Positions 20,072-32,095 are shown, numbered from the stretch's first letter. The stretch is 64,000 bases of DNA from Steinernema hermaphroditum (GCA_030435675.1 CM059623.1:894012-958011), one strand, 5' to 3'. Program-made: numbers and translations. Notes: generated by a model from the letters alone, not told the origin.

Positions 20072-23000
20072 GTGAACGCGACAGAACAGCACTCTTCCAA
20101 AGTCCGTATAGTAGATCGCGAAAATAGATCTGAAGTGGGAAGTTAATGGCAAACATCATGCGCACCACAGAGTACCACGCGCCGCCTTCCATTTCTCATT
20201 AACACGCTAATGATATTTTGATGTATACACGACTCGGAAAAGGACGAATATTCTAGGACCAGGATCAAATAGGTCAACAGTGAAAGTTTAGCCCTGCAGC
20301 TAAGGTTATACAAAAGAAAAAGGGATTAGAGCCTTCATCATCCTGCGATATAACCCAGAACACAACCGCAGATCTATTTGGAAAATGAATTGTTATGAGG
20401 GTGAAGACGATGATTCCGAGCTGACGTAGAAAGTAATGGCTCTGATAATCTTTTTTGGATTTTCGAAATGTAAACAATGCAATTAAGTTATTTTCAGAAA
20501 TGGGATAATCAAACATCGACTGCAGCCGATCTCACTGTGAGTAATGTTTTCTATTGCACTAAGGGCAATTTATTCTTGACAATGAAGCGAGTCAGACGGT
20601 CAAGATTCACTTTCAACGCACTCTCCATAACCCACAGACGATCAGGCATGGTCACAACTGCCATTCGTGGGCAACATTATGGCTTATTGTAATGTGGAAA
20701 CTGCGTTTGCTACATCAAAATGGGCGGAATTTGTAGCCAACAAGTAGTGTCCACTGGTCCACAAGCACCTAGCTTCCTACCATTTGGGTTATAACAAACG
20801 GGTCAGTGATCCCGATCGAGTCAAAAACAAAACATTCCAGGCTCACTGCTTAATACCCTAAAAAAACACACTTAAACCTACAAACACTATAGGGAACAAC
20901 ACTCACTCATTTCGCTATGAATCAATGTGAAATGGTATAGGGATGTAATAGTAGAAGAGCGGCCGATTTCACGCAGGTCGGCTTGTGAAAACGATTACCG
21001 TTGTCGGCATTCCCTGTCTACGGTATTTGTGGGCAGATGGCAATCATTTTGTAGACTTCAGTCTATTAGGTCCACCCACCGCAGACAAACACTGAAATGC
21101 CTGTTTGCGGCCTGGATTTTTCCGTGGCACATTATGAAAAGTGCGTTTTGGAGCGAGTCTACCGCCTTAATGTCATCGAAGGAACAGGGTTCTTAGATAA
21201 AGTAAACCGGCCTTTAAGATGGAGACAGCCATTCTCTGCAGCGGTTCGGCGAGCTGTTGACAAACTTGGCAGACACACACTGAACTCACACTGAAGGATG
21301 GTCAAAAAGAACGTCTAGACAGAAATCTAGGAAGTCATTATTAAGATCATCTAAGCATTTGCTCTCAAACGTCTCAAAAATCCGTTAAATTTTCAGAAAC
21401 CCAAGTAATGTCTGCATGTAACAGTACTCTAAGGACTCCGAAGTGGTTTAACCACTACAAAACACACATTAGCATCTTCGCTATTTAAAGATGAGTTTTA
21501 GACTTGATAAAAGCGGAGCCAATACCAACTATTTGTGACTTAAAAAAACAGTATTTAGTAAGCAATGAACTTCTAAAGTTCCGAACTCCTACTTCGAGTA
21601 CAACCGCACAGTTTGTAGGTCGAGTACACCACGATTCCGAAGCGAATTTATTCTAGCAACATGTACGTCTGAAGTGGAAAATTCAGTTATACGATTAGAA
21701 TATTTCTTGCTTAGCAAGTTTTTCTTTCGTTCAATTTGAAGTACGGAAAGCGTTCAAATAGGATCTCAAGAACAGCAGTGCAATTAGTCTGATCACTACA
21801 GTCCGCCCTTTAAGCTCCAATCGGAAAACAAGAAGTGCCTGGCAATCAGACCTCATATAGTATATTCATCCCTTTGCACGACATCATAAGAGCTAAAGCA
21901 TAACATCTCCAATAGTAGGAAATGCAACCGCAAAAACGAAAAGGGTGGGAAGGACAACAGGCCACCTGTTTTCAGCATGAATAGATTATGGCTCTGGTGT
22001 TGTTCTTTAGAAGCGATCAAAATAGTGAACTCCTCGGATCCACATCAAGTGCGCGAGCTTAAGTGCCGGCCGTACTGACTACATCCGAGTTTAATTGTTC
22101 TTCTTTATCCCTGAAGAGTTCGTACTTTAGGCGTCTGTGAAAACAATGGTCACAATTTTAAGTAGTAGCTACAATTTCGAATGGTCGCCAAGTTGGTTCT
22201 TGATCGTGATGGTTTCAGATCCTTTTGATAATCGCTGTCAATAATATAATCCACTATAGTTTCTTTTTAAATAAGAAAAATCGTAGGAATTGTAGAAGAA
22301 GCACTACTATGAAATCATACGTAAGTTATAGATTTATATTCGTATAAAACCTGCTGGAGAAAGTGTAGCCTGTTTTCTAGATTGTACTCGTTTTAAGCTT
22401 TCGGACAGGTGCATTCCAAAGCAAGAGGTTTCTGTGCACTACATGCCACGATAGCTAAACGAGCAGTGGTTCGGCGACCGAATACAGACACGATTTTAAG
22501 AACTTTAGGCACGGCCATGGGGGAAGCAAAACACTAGCAGCTTGCCAAAAGTTAACCCCTGGGTGGCCAAATGCCTGTAGTCTCCAGATGTAGACACAAT
22601 GTATAGATTGGTGTTCACAGAATTGGTTTTTTAATCGCATTCAAGTCAAACCTAAGTTGAAAAATGGATGATCTAGAGGCTCCATAAGCGGTATACTGAC
22701 AGCGAATCGGTACTTTTCCGAATTGTGTGTGGCTCATTGCGGACACGTCTGATTTGTAAACCGGTGTGGTTGATCGGGCCACGACAACGATTATGCGAAC
22801 AACGGATACGAGAAAAAACCCCTCAGAAATCACCGCAATCTTTTTGTACAGATGGTCTCGAATGAAACACCCTGAGAGCGACATGATTTTCCGAGCAACA
22901 CAATTCCCCACAACAATTTGTATCCACAAGATTCTCGACGCCGGCCCGTGTCTCTGTTTTGTCTGAAACCGACTGCTCATCGACAATGATTGCGTACGAT

Positions 23001-24374
23001 GCTATCCACAGAATAAACACATATGAAAAAATTTCCAAAAATCTTTATATTTTCAAATAGTCGAAAGAGACATTGACACCTAGTGGACAAACGGATGATC
23101 TAGCTGCCCCAATAGCGGTGTACTGGCAGTGGATTGGATACTTCAAAGCTCCATGAGTGGTTCATTTCAAGTGCGTCTGATTTGCGATTTGTGAGTCAGA
23201 AAAACATGGACTGTTCCTTGAACTCACACAATCCAATTCTCAATTTTTCAAAGTTAAAAAAGAACAGTTCAACCTTACGTGATGGTCCGACTGTCACAAC
23301 TTACACCATTAACGATTTAAGAGCAGAAGAAAATACCGAACGTACGCATAATTGACTAGCCCAAAAGCAGTGTTATTTAAGAGAGTAAAATATTCCACTA
23401 CGTGTAAATAAAATGGCATCATGAGAAAGAGGCTAGAAGGTTATAAACATCCGATTTTTCCACACCCATAACACCGCCGCCCTCATTTTCACACATCTCG
23501 CCAGACGGCCGAAGTCCAGTCTGGGAGCACAACAAATAGTGAACTTCTTGTGGGACGGGAAATCTCGGAAATTCAACTAGTTAACGTTAGCAAAAAGACC
23601 ACAGTGCTGGGAACAATGATGTTAGATTCAAGTGCAGTTTCGCATGCTGAATTTTGAAAATGTCCCGAGAGTTAAAGAACAGTCCTAAAGTAAATAATGA
23701 TGTCAACAGGTTGAACCGTTCAAGGCGTCTTATAGAGCACCACACCGTAGTCACTACAGCTTCAGTGGAGGATTAAACTTGAGATCAACGATCCTGTTTA
23801 TTAGTCAATGACAACCACAGTCTCTTCTATCATTCCGTCTCTCCTAAGCTTTTGCCGTAAATGGTCAAACTGGATAAAACATTCCACGAACGTATGAAGC
23901 AAAACCCAAAAACTCCAATCCCAATAAAGGTCCTAAAAGCGCAAGAAACCAGCGGCTATCTCATACGACACACTTTTGATTTTATACACTAGTCTTTGAG
24001 TAGAAGAGTGTAAATAAAAAAGAGACCAAGAATAACAACTATTAGAGGCGCTGCGAAAGCATCAATTTGTCTTTTTTTGGCTTCAAAGGTAATTATTTAT
24101 AAGAAGGTAGACGAAAACAAGTATTCACATGCAAGAGTTCTTCGTGTAAATAGGTAAACAGCACAGTGAAGAAGCACCTTATTGGACTTACAAAGGACAT
24201 TCAAGAAGTGTCGTTTTGGACATTAGTGACACACCAAAAATATCAGCGGCCCCTTTGAGAATGATCCTATGTGCGATTGGCGCCGTCTGTCTACGAGTTC
24301 GCGTGTTCGCAGTGGGTACTACTCACAAACATGTACCATTCGATTCTGTCCTGTAATAGTAATTTAGACGATGC
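20072..24374. other. 4.3-kb non-coding, repeat-rich region
   Basis: No gene recognised on either strand; open frames are short and lack motifs. A further R2 fragment lies near 21300-21365. Two diverged copies of a block starting GGATGATCTAG lie near 22665-22790 and 23090-23210; the first includes a SINE-like TGTGTGGCTCATTGCG. The base composition is more A/T-rich than the flanking genes. Confidence 0.6.
22725..22795 (+). repeat. tRNA-derived SINE-like copy
   Basis: TGTGTGGCTCATTGCG followed by TTTGTAAACCGGTGTGG, matching the elements at 4785-4880 (minus) and 31980-32095 (plus) in their A-box half. The B-box half is decayed here. Confidence 0.4.
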
Positions 24375-24427
24375 TTAGAATATTTCCATGCCCTTTAGCT
24401 TTGCAAATGTGACATCAACGAGTGGTT

Positions 24428-24664
24428 TCAAGTGTTCCTGTCGTCGGAGGAATCGTCGAACATCCACAAATATAACGTCTCCTTTTCGGAGCAGTTTGGG
24501 CACAGAGGCGGCTGTAAAGCTCGAATCCGTTCCGGAAAGATGGGTTCTTGATCTGAAGGGTCTAAAAACTGCGCCTTCCTCAGCGGTGATGTCCTCAAAG
24601 CGTCCGCAACCTTTCGGATGACTGTCGATGGTGGCGGGACTACGGCATATGATTGTACGTTCAT
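24428..24664 (-). other. Small open frame, hypothetical, low support
   Basis: 78 codons, starting MNVQSYAVVPPPSTVIRK and containing CPNCSEKE, with a stop at 24428. It lies just beyond the poly(A) signal of the receptor upstream on the same strand. A second minus-strand frame and a plus-strand frame are open over the same region, so coding cannot be decided. Not recognised. Confidence 0.2.
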
Positions 24665-24721
24665 ACATTTAGTCTCCTTCGATATATTTTATCGGGGAAT
24701 AACGGACACAAAAGACTGGTT

Positions 24722-24727
24722 TTTATT
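24722..24727 (-). terminator. Poly(A) signal of the 7TM receptor gene
   Basis: AATAAA on the minus strand 67 bases past the receptor stop codon at 24794. It separates the receptor from the small frame beyond it. Confidence 0.6.
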
Positions 24728-24793
24728 CAAATATTGCCAAGCCAATCAGTTGGTTTTACATTATTCTGTGGATAAACCCAATTATACAGTGAT

Positions 24794-25704
24794 TCACTTT
24801 GCAAAATTAGATCGTCGACGACTCTGTGGAGCTGTCCCTGTTGATGCCACTCTCACAAACAAAGTCCTCGGCTTCAACTTGTACAACGCAAACGCAGAGA
24901 CAAGAAGAACGCTCGTTACAGAAGGAAGCTGGACATATTCGAGAAAGGGTCGATCGAAGTGGAAGATCCGATCTTTGGCGAGAGAAATGATGGTGTTCAC
25001 AATATTCGGAATCGTCGACAATATGGTGTGAATGATGGCTTGAAAAGCGACGATCTGATTTGTCTAAAAACAGCGGATTAGCTAGGGCGAGATGACGACT
25101 TCTCTACCTGCTTGTTCTCTTTGCTGACCTTACTCGACAGCTGCTTGTAATGCATGCGGAAAGAGACCAGGAAGACAACGTACAAGACCGTTTCCAGGAG
25201 CAAAACAACGGGAAAGGCTACTCGTCTTATAATCCGACTGGTGACGGCCACTTCATATGAGAAGACGCTGATGCATCCATAGTAGACGACCAGAAAGACG
25301 AATTCAAACGACAGAACAATAACTGACAGCCTGGAGCTTAGCTTCCATGGGGAGTACTTCAACGGCGCCAGCAGAACGAGAACTCTGTCGAGGGCGAAAG
25401 CGGCGGAGGCAATGGATACAAGAAATTCGGTCAGAGGGAGGGTGACCATCAAAACCGCAAATGTCTGCTGGCTGTACATGCCTATTTGGAGGAGAATGTG
25501 ATGTGGAAGTCGCATTATTGAAAAATACAGCGTGTTCACTATACTGCATACAATTTGAGTGATCATAAGTGATCCTAGGCCGCTTAGACAAGTAGCCTTC
25601 GTCGAGCGTTTTTTATACAAGTACAGTGATGTGATGTTAAGGGTAGAAATGGAAATACTACAGCCAAGAAGATACCAATGTTCGATTACTAGATCCGAAG
25701 ACAT
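24794..25704 (-). CDS. Nematode 7TM serpentine receptor, class uncertain (2 exons)
   Basis: Exons 25704-25108 and 25063-24794, split by a 44-bp phase-0 intron, giving 288 aa. Seven hydrophobic segments are visible, beginning near YLLGCSISISTLNI and ending near VTSVLLVSAFALY. TM3 ends AALDRV-like (AAFALDRVLVLLAPLKYSP), and the third cytoplasmic loop is Lys/Ser-rich (KVSKENKQ). This resembles the srbc/str branch of nematode chemoreceptors, but I cannot fix the class by eye. The ATG at 25704 (MSSDLV) gives a short extracellular end; an in-frame ATG at 25773 would add 23 residues. Likely a sensory receptor in the cell or ciliary membrane. Confidence 0.72.
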
Positions 25705-26401
25705 TTTATCAGAATTTACAATTGCGTCAGTTGGGTTTTTTGATGGAAAGACACCTTCTAGAGAACAGAACACAATGGGGTATGAAAGGGGAAGTCACGG
25801 TTTCTGCCTATCAGTCACGAAACAATGAGATTATCCCCCTTTAGGGCGTTGTTCATTAATAGATGTTTATTAAAGCTCGGGCCATTTGCCGCCCCCAAGA
25901 TAGAGAAGTTCATTATAAATAACTTTTGCAGACATGAAATCGAATTTAGATCAATTTGCACAAGGTCGACGTTAAATGCCATTCCAAAAATCGCCATCTA
26001 CATCTGCTCGACTTTGAGTCATTTCTGACATTAACGTTACCAGGATACCCGGCACATCAGGTTACTAAACTTTGTGCACTACACGGTACATTAGCTCCTT
26101 GAAATAGACATCCAACGCACATGTTACACGCGTGATCGCCTGACCATAAAAACGCGGATGTCTCTCCAGATGATTAAGATACAACACGTAGGCAACTAAC
26201 CTTTCGACTATTTGAAACTTTGAAGAACATGGAAAACTCGTAAGACTTGTAACGTGATCGTATCAGAGTAGCATCTTCTCTTCCATTAAGCTTCGACTAA
26301 CCTTTTCTGAACTCATTGGTTGATGAACTAAGTACAAAAATAGTACAAAAAGAAACACTGTACGGAATCGAAAACGAGCTGTGAAGTGTGTAAAATTGAT
26401 C
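25705..26401. other. Spacer with the start of a duplicated tRNA segment
   Basis: No gene seen. From about 26115 the sequence matches the region from about 36520 (shared GTTACACGCGTGATCGCCTG), marking the left border of the duplicated tRNA module. Confidence 0.55.
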
Positions 26402-26404
26402 GCT

Positions 26405-26471
<67 letters not shown>

Positions 26472-26474
26472 AGC
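26402..26474 (-). tRNA. tRNA-Asn (GTT)
   Basis: 73 nt folding as a complete cloverleaf: acceptor GCTTCCG/CGGGAGC, anticodon stem TTCGG/CCGAA around loop CTGTTAA (anticodon GTT), T arm with GGTTCAAGCC. An identical copy lies at 36866-36938. Confidence 0.95.
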
Positions 26475-26609
26475 ATGTCTTCTCATCCATACTGGCGAGT
26501 ATGTGAGCGACAGGTCGCAATGTACAGTCTTGTCAATTCCGATTAAAATTCATAGGAATATGTGTGCAAATGACAAAATGGGAAAGTGAAAAATAATAAA
26601 AAAAAAATT

Positions 26610-26693
26610 CCAACCAGCCGGATTCGAACCAGCGACCTAAGGATCTCTGACCAACTCTACAGTCCTCCGCTCTACCAACTGAGCTATGGTTGG
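26610..26693 (-). tRNA. tRNA-Tyr (GTA) with 12-nt intron
   Basis: 84 nt with acceptor CCAACCA/TGGTTGG, anticodon GTA, and an intron of about 12 nt after position 37, the usual place in eukaryotic tRNA-Tyr. The T arm has GGTTCGAATCC. It differs from the copies at 31003 and 37431 by one base in the intron. Confidence 0.95.
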
Positions 26694-27271
26694 ATGCTAA
26701 GCTCAGGCAATGTATTTGCTTGTGTAAACTGTGTTCGTGTGTAAACTCGGTTTGTTGCTTTTGTTGTGTTGTGTTTGTGTTTGTTGCAAAGATAGCAGAT
26801 ATCACACCGTTGACGCAAGCCTCCTTCTGTCTTCGGCGCTGAGCGCAATGTCCAAGTTCAGCGTAGGGCTCACCTCTATTGTGCGCTTCAAAGCGGTGAA
26901 GAGACTGACTCAGCTGGAGACGCGACGTCGGAGTGCGACGATGGGTAGCGGACAATCATTTTCTGTTAGGCTGGTGACGAATGTTGTGTTGCAGCGAATT
27001 TGGGGTAGCTTTTGTGGTCAGTGCGGTTGGTTGGTCGAAGAGCTTCTTGGCCAGGTGGATGCTTTTATCTCAACGCCTAATAACACATGACTGTGACATA
27101 TTTCTTCTAATAGCTATCGGCTATCTTTATCAAATGCATTAACTTCATGATTCGACAACTACACCGTGCTCATCTGTGACTGGGGACAGTTTCAGTCACA
27201 TATGACTCATACTGAAGGTGAATCCCGCAGATAACAAACTGAAAACGGAGATTTCGCAAGAAAAAGACGTT

Positions 27272-27355
27272 TGTCATCCGCAGGATTCGAACCTGCGCCC
27301 TCCGAAGAGGACTGCGACCTGAACGCAGCGCCTTAGACCACTCGGCCAGAATGAC
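27272..27355 (-). tRNA. tRNA-Leu (CAG)
   Basis: 84 nt class II tRNA: acceptor GTCATTC/GGATGAC with discriminator A, anticodon stem CTGCG/CGCAG around loop TTCAGGT (anticodon CAG), long variable arm, T arm GGTTCGAATCC. One of four copies in the window. Confidence 0.95.
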
Positions 27356-27597
27356 ACGTGTACTGCTCCCACCCATATTGACCATAACAGTGCCTGCGTA
27401 CATCCGTTTGTCTTCCGTCGCTTGCTCCTTTACGTCGCCATCATAAACAGCGCTTATCGATTCCTTTTTCGTTTGCGCGTTCTTTTCCTCTTCCGGCCCA
27501 CCTCTGCAATCATGACGCAGACGACTTCGTCACCACTGCTGACTCAAACTCTCCCTGCCCGATAGGAAGAGTCACTTTTCATTTTGGTTATCCCGAG

Positions 27598-28496
27598 ATG
27601 TCGCCGCCGACGCTGCAGGATTGGGTGATCCGCCGCCACGTCCTGACTGCCATTCAAAGACCGTCTTCCGTGCTCAACTTCGGACTGGTTATTCCCAAGT
27701 TTCTGGCCGATCAAGTCACTACTGTGATTGACGATTTCGAGAACTTTCGGAAGTTCTCCTCTGTGAAGGTGCCCGACGAAGCTCTAGTGGTTTTGGGCGG
27801 ACGCTTCAACCTGATTTCGACGATCAAGCAGTGCAGGAAGCCCGAACTGTCCTACTTCCAGCTTTGTGTGGAAAATGGTCTTGATGAGGTGGGTTGTATA
27901 TTTCGCAAGACTTTGGTAATCTCGGTCTATAGGAATTTTCCGACTTCTACATGCAGCACACCGAACTCTTCCAGTCGTTCCCCAAACGAATCCCCGCCAT
28001 ATGGGAGGCATATTTCGTGTCCAACTGGTCTCTATCTCCTGAAGTTGAATTCACCCAACTGATGTCGTGCTGCGATCAGTGCATCCGTCACCAATGGAAC
28101 TACTGCCTTAAGAGGATCCTCAAAAGAGCGAAGGCCGAACTGCCCGATCGCTTCTTCGACGTTCAGCAGTTGGCGTTCTTCATCTCGCTGAAGCTCGAGA
28201 AAGTGGAGAGCCTCAAAGTCATCATCGAGGCAGACCCCTCCCTCGCGGAGCAGCCCAGCCTGAGAGAAGAAGCGATGGACGTCTTTGCCGACACTGCCTG
28301 TGGAACGAAGATGATCGGTTTCGCCCTGGTGGCGAGCAGAGAATCGAGCGACATCTTCGCTTTTCTGAAAACCTTCAACGAGACCCTGTCCGAGTTTGAT
28401 AGGGAGCTGTTAACCCGAATGTTTTCGATGTATTCTCCGGAGTGTGAGGCGAAAGAAGTTGCCCTTGAGCAGTTGAGGAAGTTGCTCTTTGAGTGA
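27598..28496 (+). CDS. Uncharacterised helical protein (2 exons)
   Basis: Exons 27598-27888 and 27933-28496 with a 44-bp phase-0 intron, giving 284 aa. It starts MSPPTLQDWVIRRHVLTAIQ. No signal peptide or membrane span. Composition suggests mostly alpha-helix with regularly spaced Leu/Phe and many charged residues, as in scaffold or alpha-solenoid proteins. The C-terminal half (ESLKVIIEADPSLAEQPSLR and following) reads like HEAT/ankyrin-type helices, but no repeat consensus is clear. I do not recognise a family. An AATAAA at 28559-28564 fits the 3' end. The good splice sites and unbroken frame make it a real gene. Confidence 0.72.
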
Positions 28497-28558
28497 AAAG
28501 AAATTATTTTCCGATTTGTTGTCCTATCTATATATCTGAAATAATTCCGGGTGTGTTT

Positions 28559-28564
28559 AAATAA
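28559..28564 (+). terminator. Poly(A) signal of the 27598-28496 gene
   Basis: AATAAA 63 bases past the stop codon. Confidence 0.6.
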
Positions 28565-29600
28565 ATTAGTTTAGCGTACAATCTGGAAAGGGATGAAACA
28601 CCGAGTTAAAAGGTTCTTCGGTCTTGTAATGTAGTGGCCCTTGAATCAGAGAAGCTGACTGAACTGGAGTTGAGTCATCTGAATCGAACCGGCTTCACTG
28701 CCTTGGATCTCGACGTATCAACATCAGAACACATTTGAAAACCAAAGTATCAGAGGCCTTTCTCTGGCCCTGCATTGAGAGACTGTGTCATCTCAGTCGT
28801 TCGGTGTGCTTCGTCATGCTCTGAACACAAAACCTTCCAGTGTGTTTTAACGGATAGATTCTGTTTTACTTTACTTATGAATTAATGTCACACAAATAGG
28901 TAGCAATGAACATAATTCACCGTAACCACTATGACTTTGGCGCATCGAACAACTTTTCGTTTATTAATTCGAGCATAGAACGAGTGATTCCCGGACAAGA
29001 GCGCCACCGCAAAAAAAAAAAACAATCAAGCTTCTCGATCCATTGATCGCAGAAATCGCTTGGCCCTGACCAGAGATGGGCAGATAAAGCCATGTGGTTC
29101 GAACACCGATAGTGTTGAGGGCAGATCAGATATGCCCTTCGACAGACAGTCTCGACAGTTGCCTCACCCTCGAAATGGAATTTCAGCACTTCTAACGAGA
29201 ATGGGCTGCGTCGGAACTTGGGCTTCCAGCGGCTATGAGCTTTACAGGCGGGGAAGGCAGGATAACTGGGATTCAGGATTCTTCGGGTAGGATTGGGGAA
29301 GGCGGGCAGAGGTGAGAAAGGGGTACGGGGACCGGATTCGCTGTATTGTGAGTGGCGCTGGGCTCTTTCTTCTCTTCGATTCCTGTGAGAGTTGTATCAT
29401 GAATGTTGATGAACGATGCATGGCAGTGATATGTGAATCCAACAGGTTGAAGTTAGCCACCGCCCATCACACAAATAATATTATAGGTAACCTGTGCAGT
29501 GCATTTCGCAATGTCCGATGCCGTAGCCGATTGTTTGCTGCCACGTGGACATCGCTTGCTCATATTTCGTCTGTTTTCAGGGCTGTTTGAAATCTAGGCT
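28565..29600. other. Non-coding spacer
   Basis: No gene, RNA or clear repeat recognised. Short open frames on both strands have no support. Confidence 0.5.
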
Positions 29601-29603
29601 CTC

Positions 29604-29727
29604 CGATCCAATAAAATCCGATTTGAATCGGTTTATTGAAAATGCCACACATTTAAAATGCGTTATCAAATGGATTTCCGCTGTGCGGCATTTATGAATC
29701 CAATCCAAAAAGGATTTTATTGGATCG
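29604..29727. mobile_element. Hairpin MITE, 124 bp
   Basis: Perfect 16-bp terminal inverted repeats, CGATCCAATAAAATCC at 29604-29619 and its complement at 29712-29727. Further imperfect pairing inside (AATGCCACAC against GTGCGGCATT) makes the whole element nearly a hairpin. It ends 65 bases before the start of the serine protease gene, so it sits in that promoter or 5' leader. No clean target duplication was found. Confidence 0.7.
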
Positions 29728-29792
29728 AAACGAGCATTCAGATTCTGCATAAAAGGAAGCTGCCCACATTGAATCCCCATCTGGCTTCAGCG

Positions 29793-30827
29793 ATGAATCC
29801 TCTGATTTTATTCCTCGTCATCGGCCTTGTATCTGCTCAACATACTGACTTCCACGAGGACACCGAAGGAGTATGATCCGCTTATTCCATGGGCGAAGAC
29901 TATTCCTTTAGATCATTGGCGGTGAACCGGCAGAAGTGGGAAAGTTCCCTCACCATGTTTTCATTCGCTACGATGCGGACCCAGTCGGCGGCAGAACCAT
30001 GTACAAAATCTGCGGAGGATCACTCATTTCCACGAACCACGTCCTCACTGCGGCCCACTGTGTGCACAAGAATAAGGAAGGTTGGATCATGGTTGGATCT
30101 GTGAACAAGTGGAACTACCAGGAAGGCCAGTGGAGGCGGATCCAAGGCAGCTCTGTTCATCACGCGTACAATAGCGTAACCCTCCTGAACGACATCGCCA
30201 TTCTTAAGGTTCTATTCGCTTAGGTACTTGGAGCATGTCCTTATAGATCGAGCCGATTGCTCTGAACGAAAACGTCAAACTTATCCAAATCCCTCGAAAC
30301 GACGATGCGCTGATTGGCGACAGCACGGATGCGCGCATTTCAGGATTTGGGGCTGTCGGATGTAAAGAATATTTCTCTGTTGAAACCAACGATTACTTTA
30401 GATAACGGCCAGTCTACGGTAAACACTCAAGTCCTTCGTTGGAACACGGTCAAGATCTACAATTCGCAGATCTGTCAGAGCACAGGCTGGCTTCAAGGTC
30501 GCGTCACTGAGAATCAGATCTGTGGCGGCGGTTTTAAACTTGGTGTTGCCCATGTAGGACTATCTATTCGGCTATCTTTTAGCCTCTTAATGCTTTAGGG
30601 AGATAGCGGAAGTGCCGTGATCGTTGAGCGAAACTCAAAATACTTCCAAGTCGGGGTTGTATCCTACGTTTACATGAACTACAATATCATCCCGTATTAT
30701 CAGAATCTGTACCCGAGTAGGATTCTGATCTCAATCTGAACGTGATCTGAACTTTTCAGGTGTCTTCATCCGAGCTTCGAAGTACTGCGACTGGATCTAC
30801 CAAAATTCTGGCGTCCTTTGTGTTTAA
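29793..30827 (+). CDS. Trypsin-like serine protease, secreted, catalytically complete (6 exons)
   Basis: Exons 29793-29870, 29912-30208, 30247-30361, 30402-30553, 30599-30716, 30760-30827, giving 275 aa; introns are 38-45 bp. Signal peptide MNPLILFLVIGLVSA, a short propeptide, the mature start IIGGEPAEVGKFPHHV, and the catalytic triad His in TAAHC, Asp in NDIAIL and Ser in GDSGSA. The C-terminal end has SKYCDWI, common in S1 proteases (YVxWI). The residue before IIGG is Gly and not Arg/Lys, so ordinary tryptic activation is not obvious. The start is fixed by the signal peptide. The paralogue 2.8 kb downstream has the same exon count and phases. Likely a digestive or secreted processing enzyme; substrate unknown. 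Confidence 0.88.
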
Positions 30828-31002
30828 GTAATGACTCGACGCACATCTCATGTGAACTGAAAGAAAGTAATAAATGTATGAGCATGCTTTAATGTTGATG
30901 AACACAATTCTTAGTTGAAGTTTAAATATTTCGGTGGGGCTTGTTTTTATTGCACACTCTTTAATGTATCTGAAAAATGGCCACAAAGTACAAAAAAACA
31001 TT

Positions 31003-31086
31003 CCAACCAGCCGGATTCGAACCAGCGACCTAAGGATCTCTGACCAACACTACAGTCCTCCGCTCTACCAACTGAGCTATGGTTGG
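31003..31086 (-). tRNA. tRNA-Tyr (GTA) with 12-nt intron
   Basis: Same mature sequence as 26610-26693; the intron differs by one base and equals that of 37431-37514. Flanking DNA downstream (ATGTATTTGCTTGTGT) is also shared with the 26610 copy. Confidence 0.95.
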
Positions 31087-31376
31087 ATGCTGAGCTGAGG
31101 GAATGTATTTGCTTGTGTGCATGCTTATGCAGGTTCGTTGCATTTGTTTCTGCTTTTGATAACAGTTGCTGTGACACGTTTCTCCTATGACTATTTCTCA
31201 TATGACTGGGGGTGTACTTTCACAACTTTATCATATGCATGAACTTCCCTAACCTGCAATCAAGCGGTATCATCCGTGACTGGGGATCGTTTCAGTCATA
31301 CAAGATTCACACTTGTGAAGATGAATCCAACAAAGATAAAAACCGAAAAAGGGTGATTTCGTAAGAAAAAAACGTT

Positions 31377-31460
31377 TGTCATCCGCAGGATTCGAACCTG
31401 CGCCCTCCGAAGAGGACTGCGACCTGAACGCAGCGCCTTAGACCACTCGGCCAGAATGAC
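31377..31460 (-). tRNA. tRNA-Leu (CAG)
   Basis: Same 84-nt class II tRNA as 27272-27355, in the same position relative to a tRNA-Tyr. Confidence 0.95.
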
Positions 31461-31589
31461 ATAGCGGCTCATTCCTTTAGTTTTTGCTATACTACGAGCT
31501 CCAGTTCATTGATATCAGCTTTTCGTGTTTATTCAAATAAACCCGGCTGCGCGCGAATTCGCGCCCTCCAGGTACTAAAAGCCAATTAG

Positions 31590-31846
31590 CCTGTAGCCCT
31601 GCGGGTGGCAAGATTGGCGCTCATGGATAGGGCTGAAGTTTGGGCCTAAAACTGTAGCCCTGCGGGCGGCGAGAAACCATAGCCCTGCGGGCGGCAAGAC
31701 ACCATAGCCCTGCGGGCGGCAAGATTGGCGCTCATGAAAAAGCTGAAGTTGGGGCCTAAAACTGTAGCCCTGCGGGCGGCGAGAAACCATAGCCCTGCGG
31801 GCGGCAAGACACCAATAGCCCTGCGGGCGGCAAGATTGGCGCTCAT
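31590..31846. repeat. Minisatellite with higher-order structure
   Basis: Units share TAGCCCTGCGGGCGGC. Short units ending GAGAAACCA or AAGACACCA (about 25-26 bp) alternate with longer ones ending AAGATTGGCGCTCATG plus a 25-30 bp tail. The order long-short-short repeats, giving a superunit of roughly 110 bp. Open frames across it (PPAGLWFLAARRAT-like) are products of the repeat. Confidence 0.85.
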
Positions 31847-31979
31847 GTAAATGGCTAAAGTGGGCGAAAAAACTGTAAAGTTTCAGGAAACTCGAACCGA
31901 AAACACTGCTGGTTACAAAATAGGCAAAAAATCACTCAAAAACAGCAAAAAAAACTCAAAGCCTAGCAGCACCAGAGAG

Positions 31980-32095
31980 ATAGTGGAAGTAGAGCACTAC
32001 CATCTCAACTGTCTGTGTGGCTCATTGCGAACGTTCTCTGTTTGTAAGCGGGCGGTGTCGGGTTCGGTTCCCCTCGGGGTCCTTATTTTGTGTTT
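31980..32095 (+). repeat. tRNA-derived SINE-like copy
   Basis: A-box-like TGTGGCTCATTGCGAACG and B-box-like GGGTTCGGTTCCCC about 30 bases later, followed by GGGGTCCTTATTTTG. Matches the minus-strand element at 4785-4880. A (CA)n microsatellite follows at about 32115-32137. Confidence 0.45.

Noticed and set aside
24618..25031. 137-codon plus-strand frame
   Set aside because: Half of it is antisense to exon 2 of a well-supported receptor gene, and no motif is present.
31575..31846. Frames with repeated PPAGL and LAARRA motifs
   Set aside because: Direct products of the minisatellite units, not a repeat protein.
31590..31846. CRISPR array
   Set aside because: Repeats are contiguous minisatellite units without unique spacers, in a eukaryotic genome.
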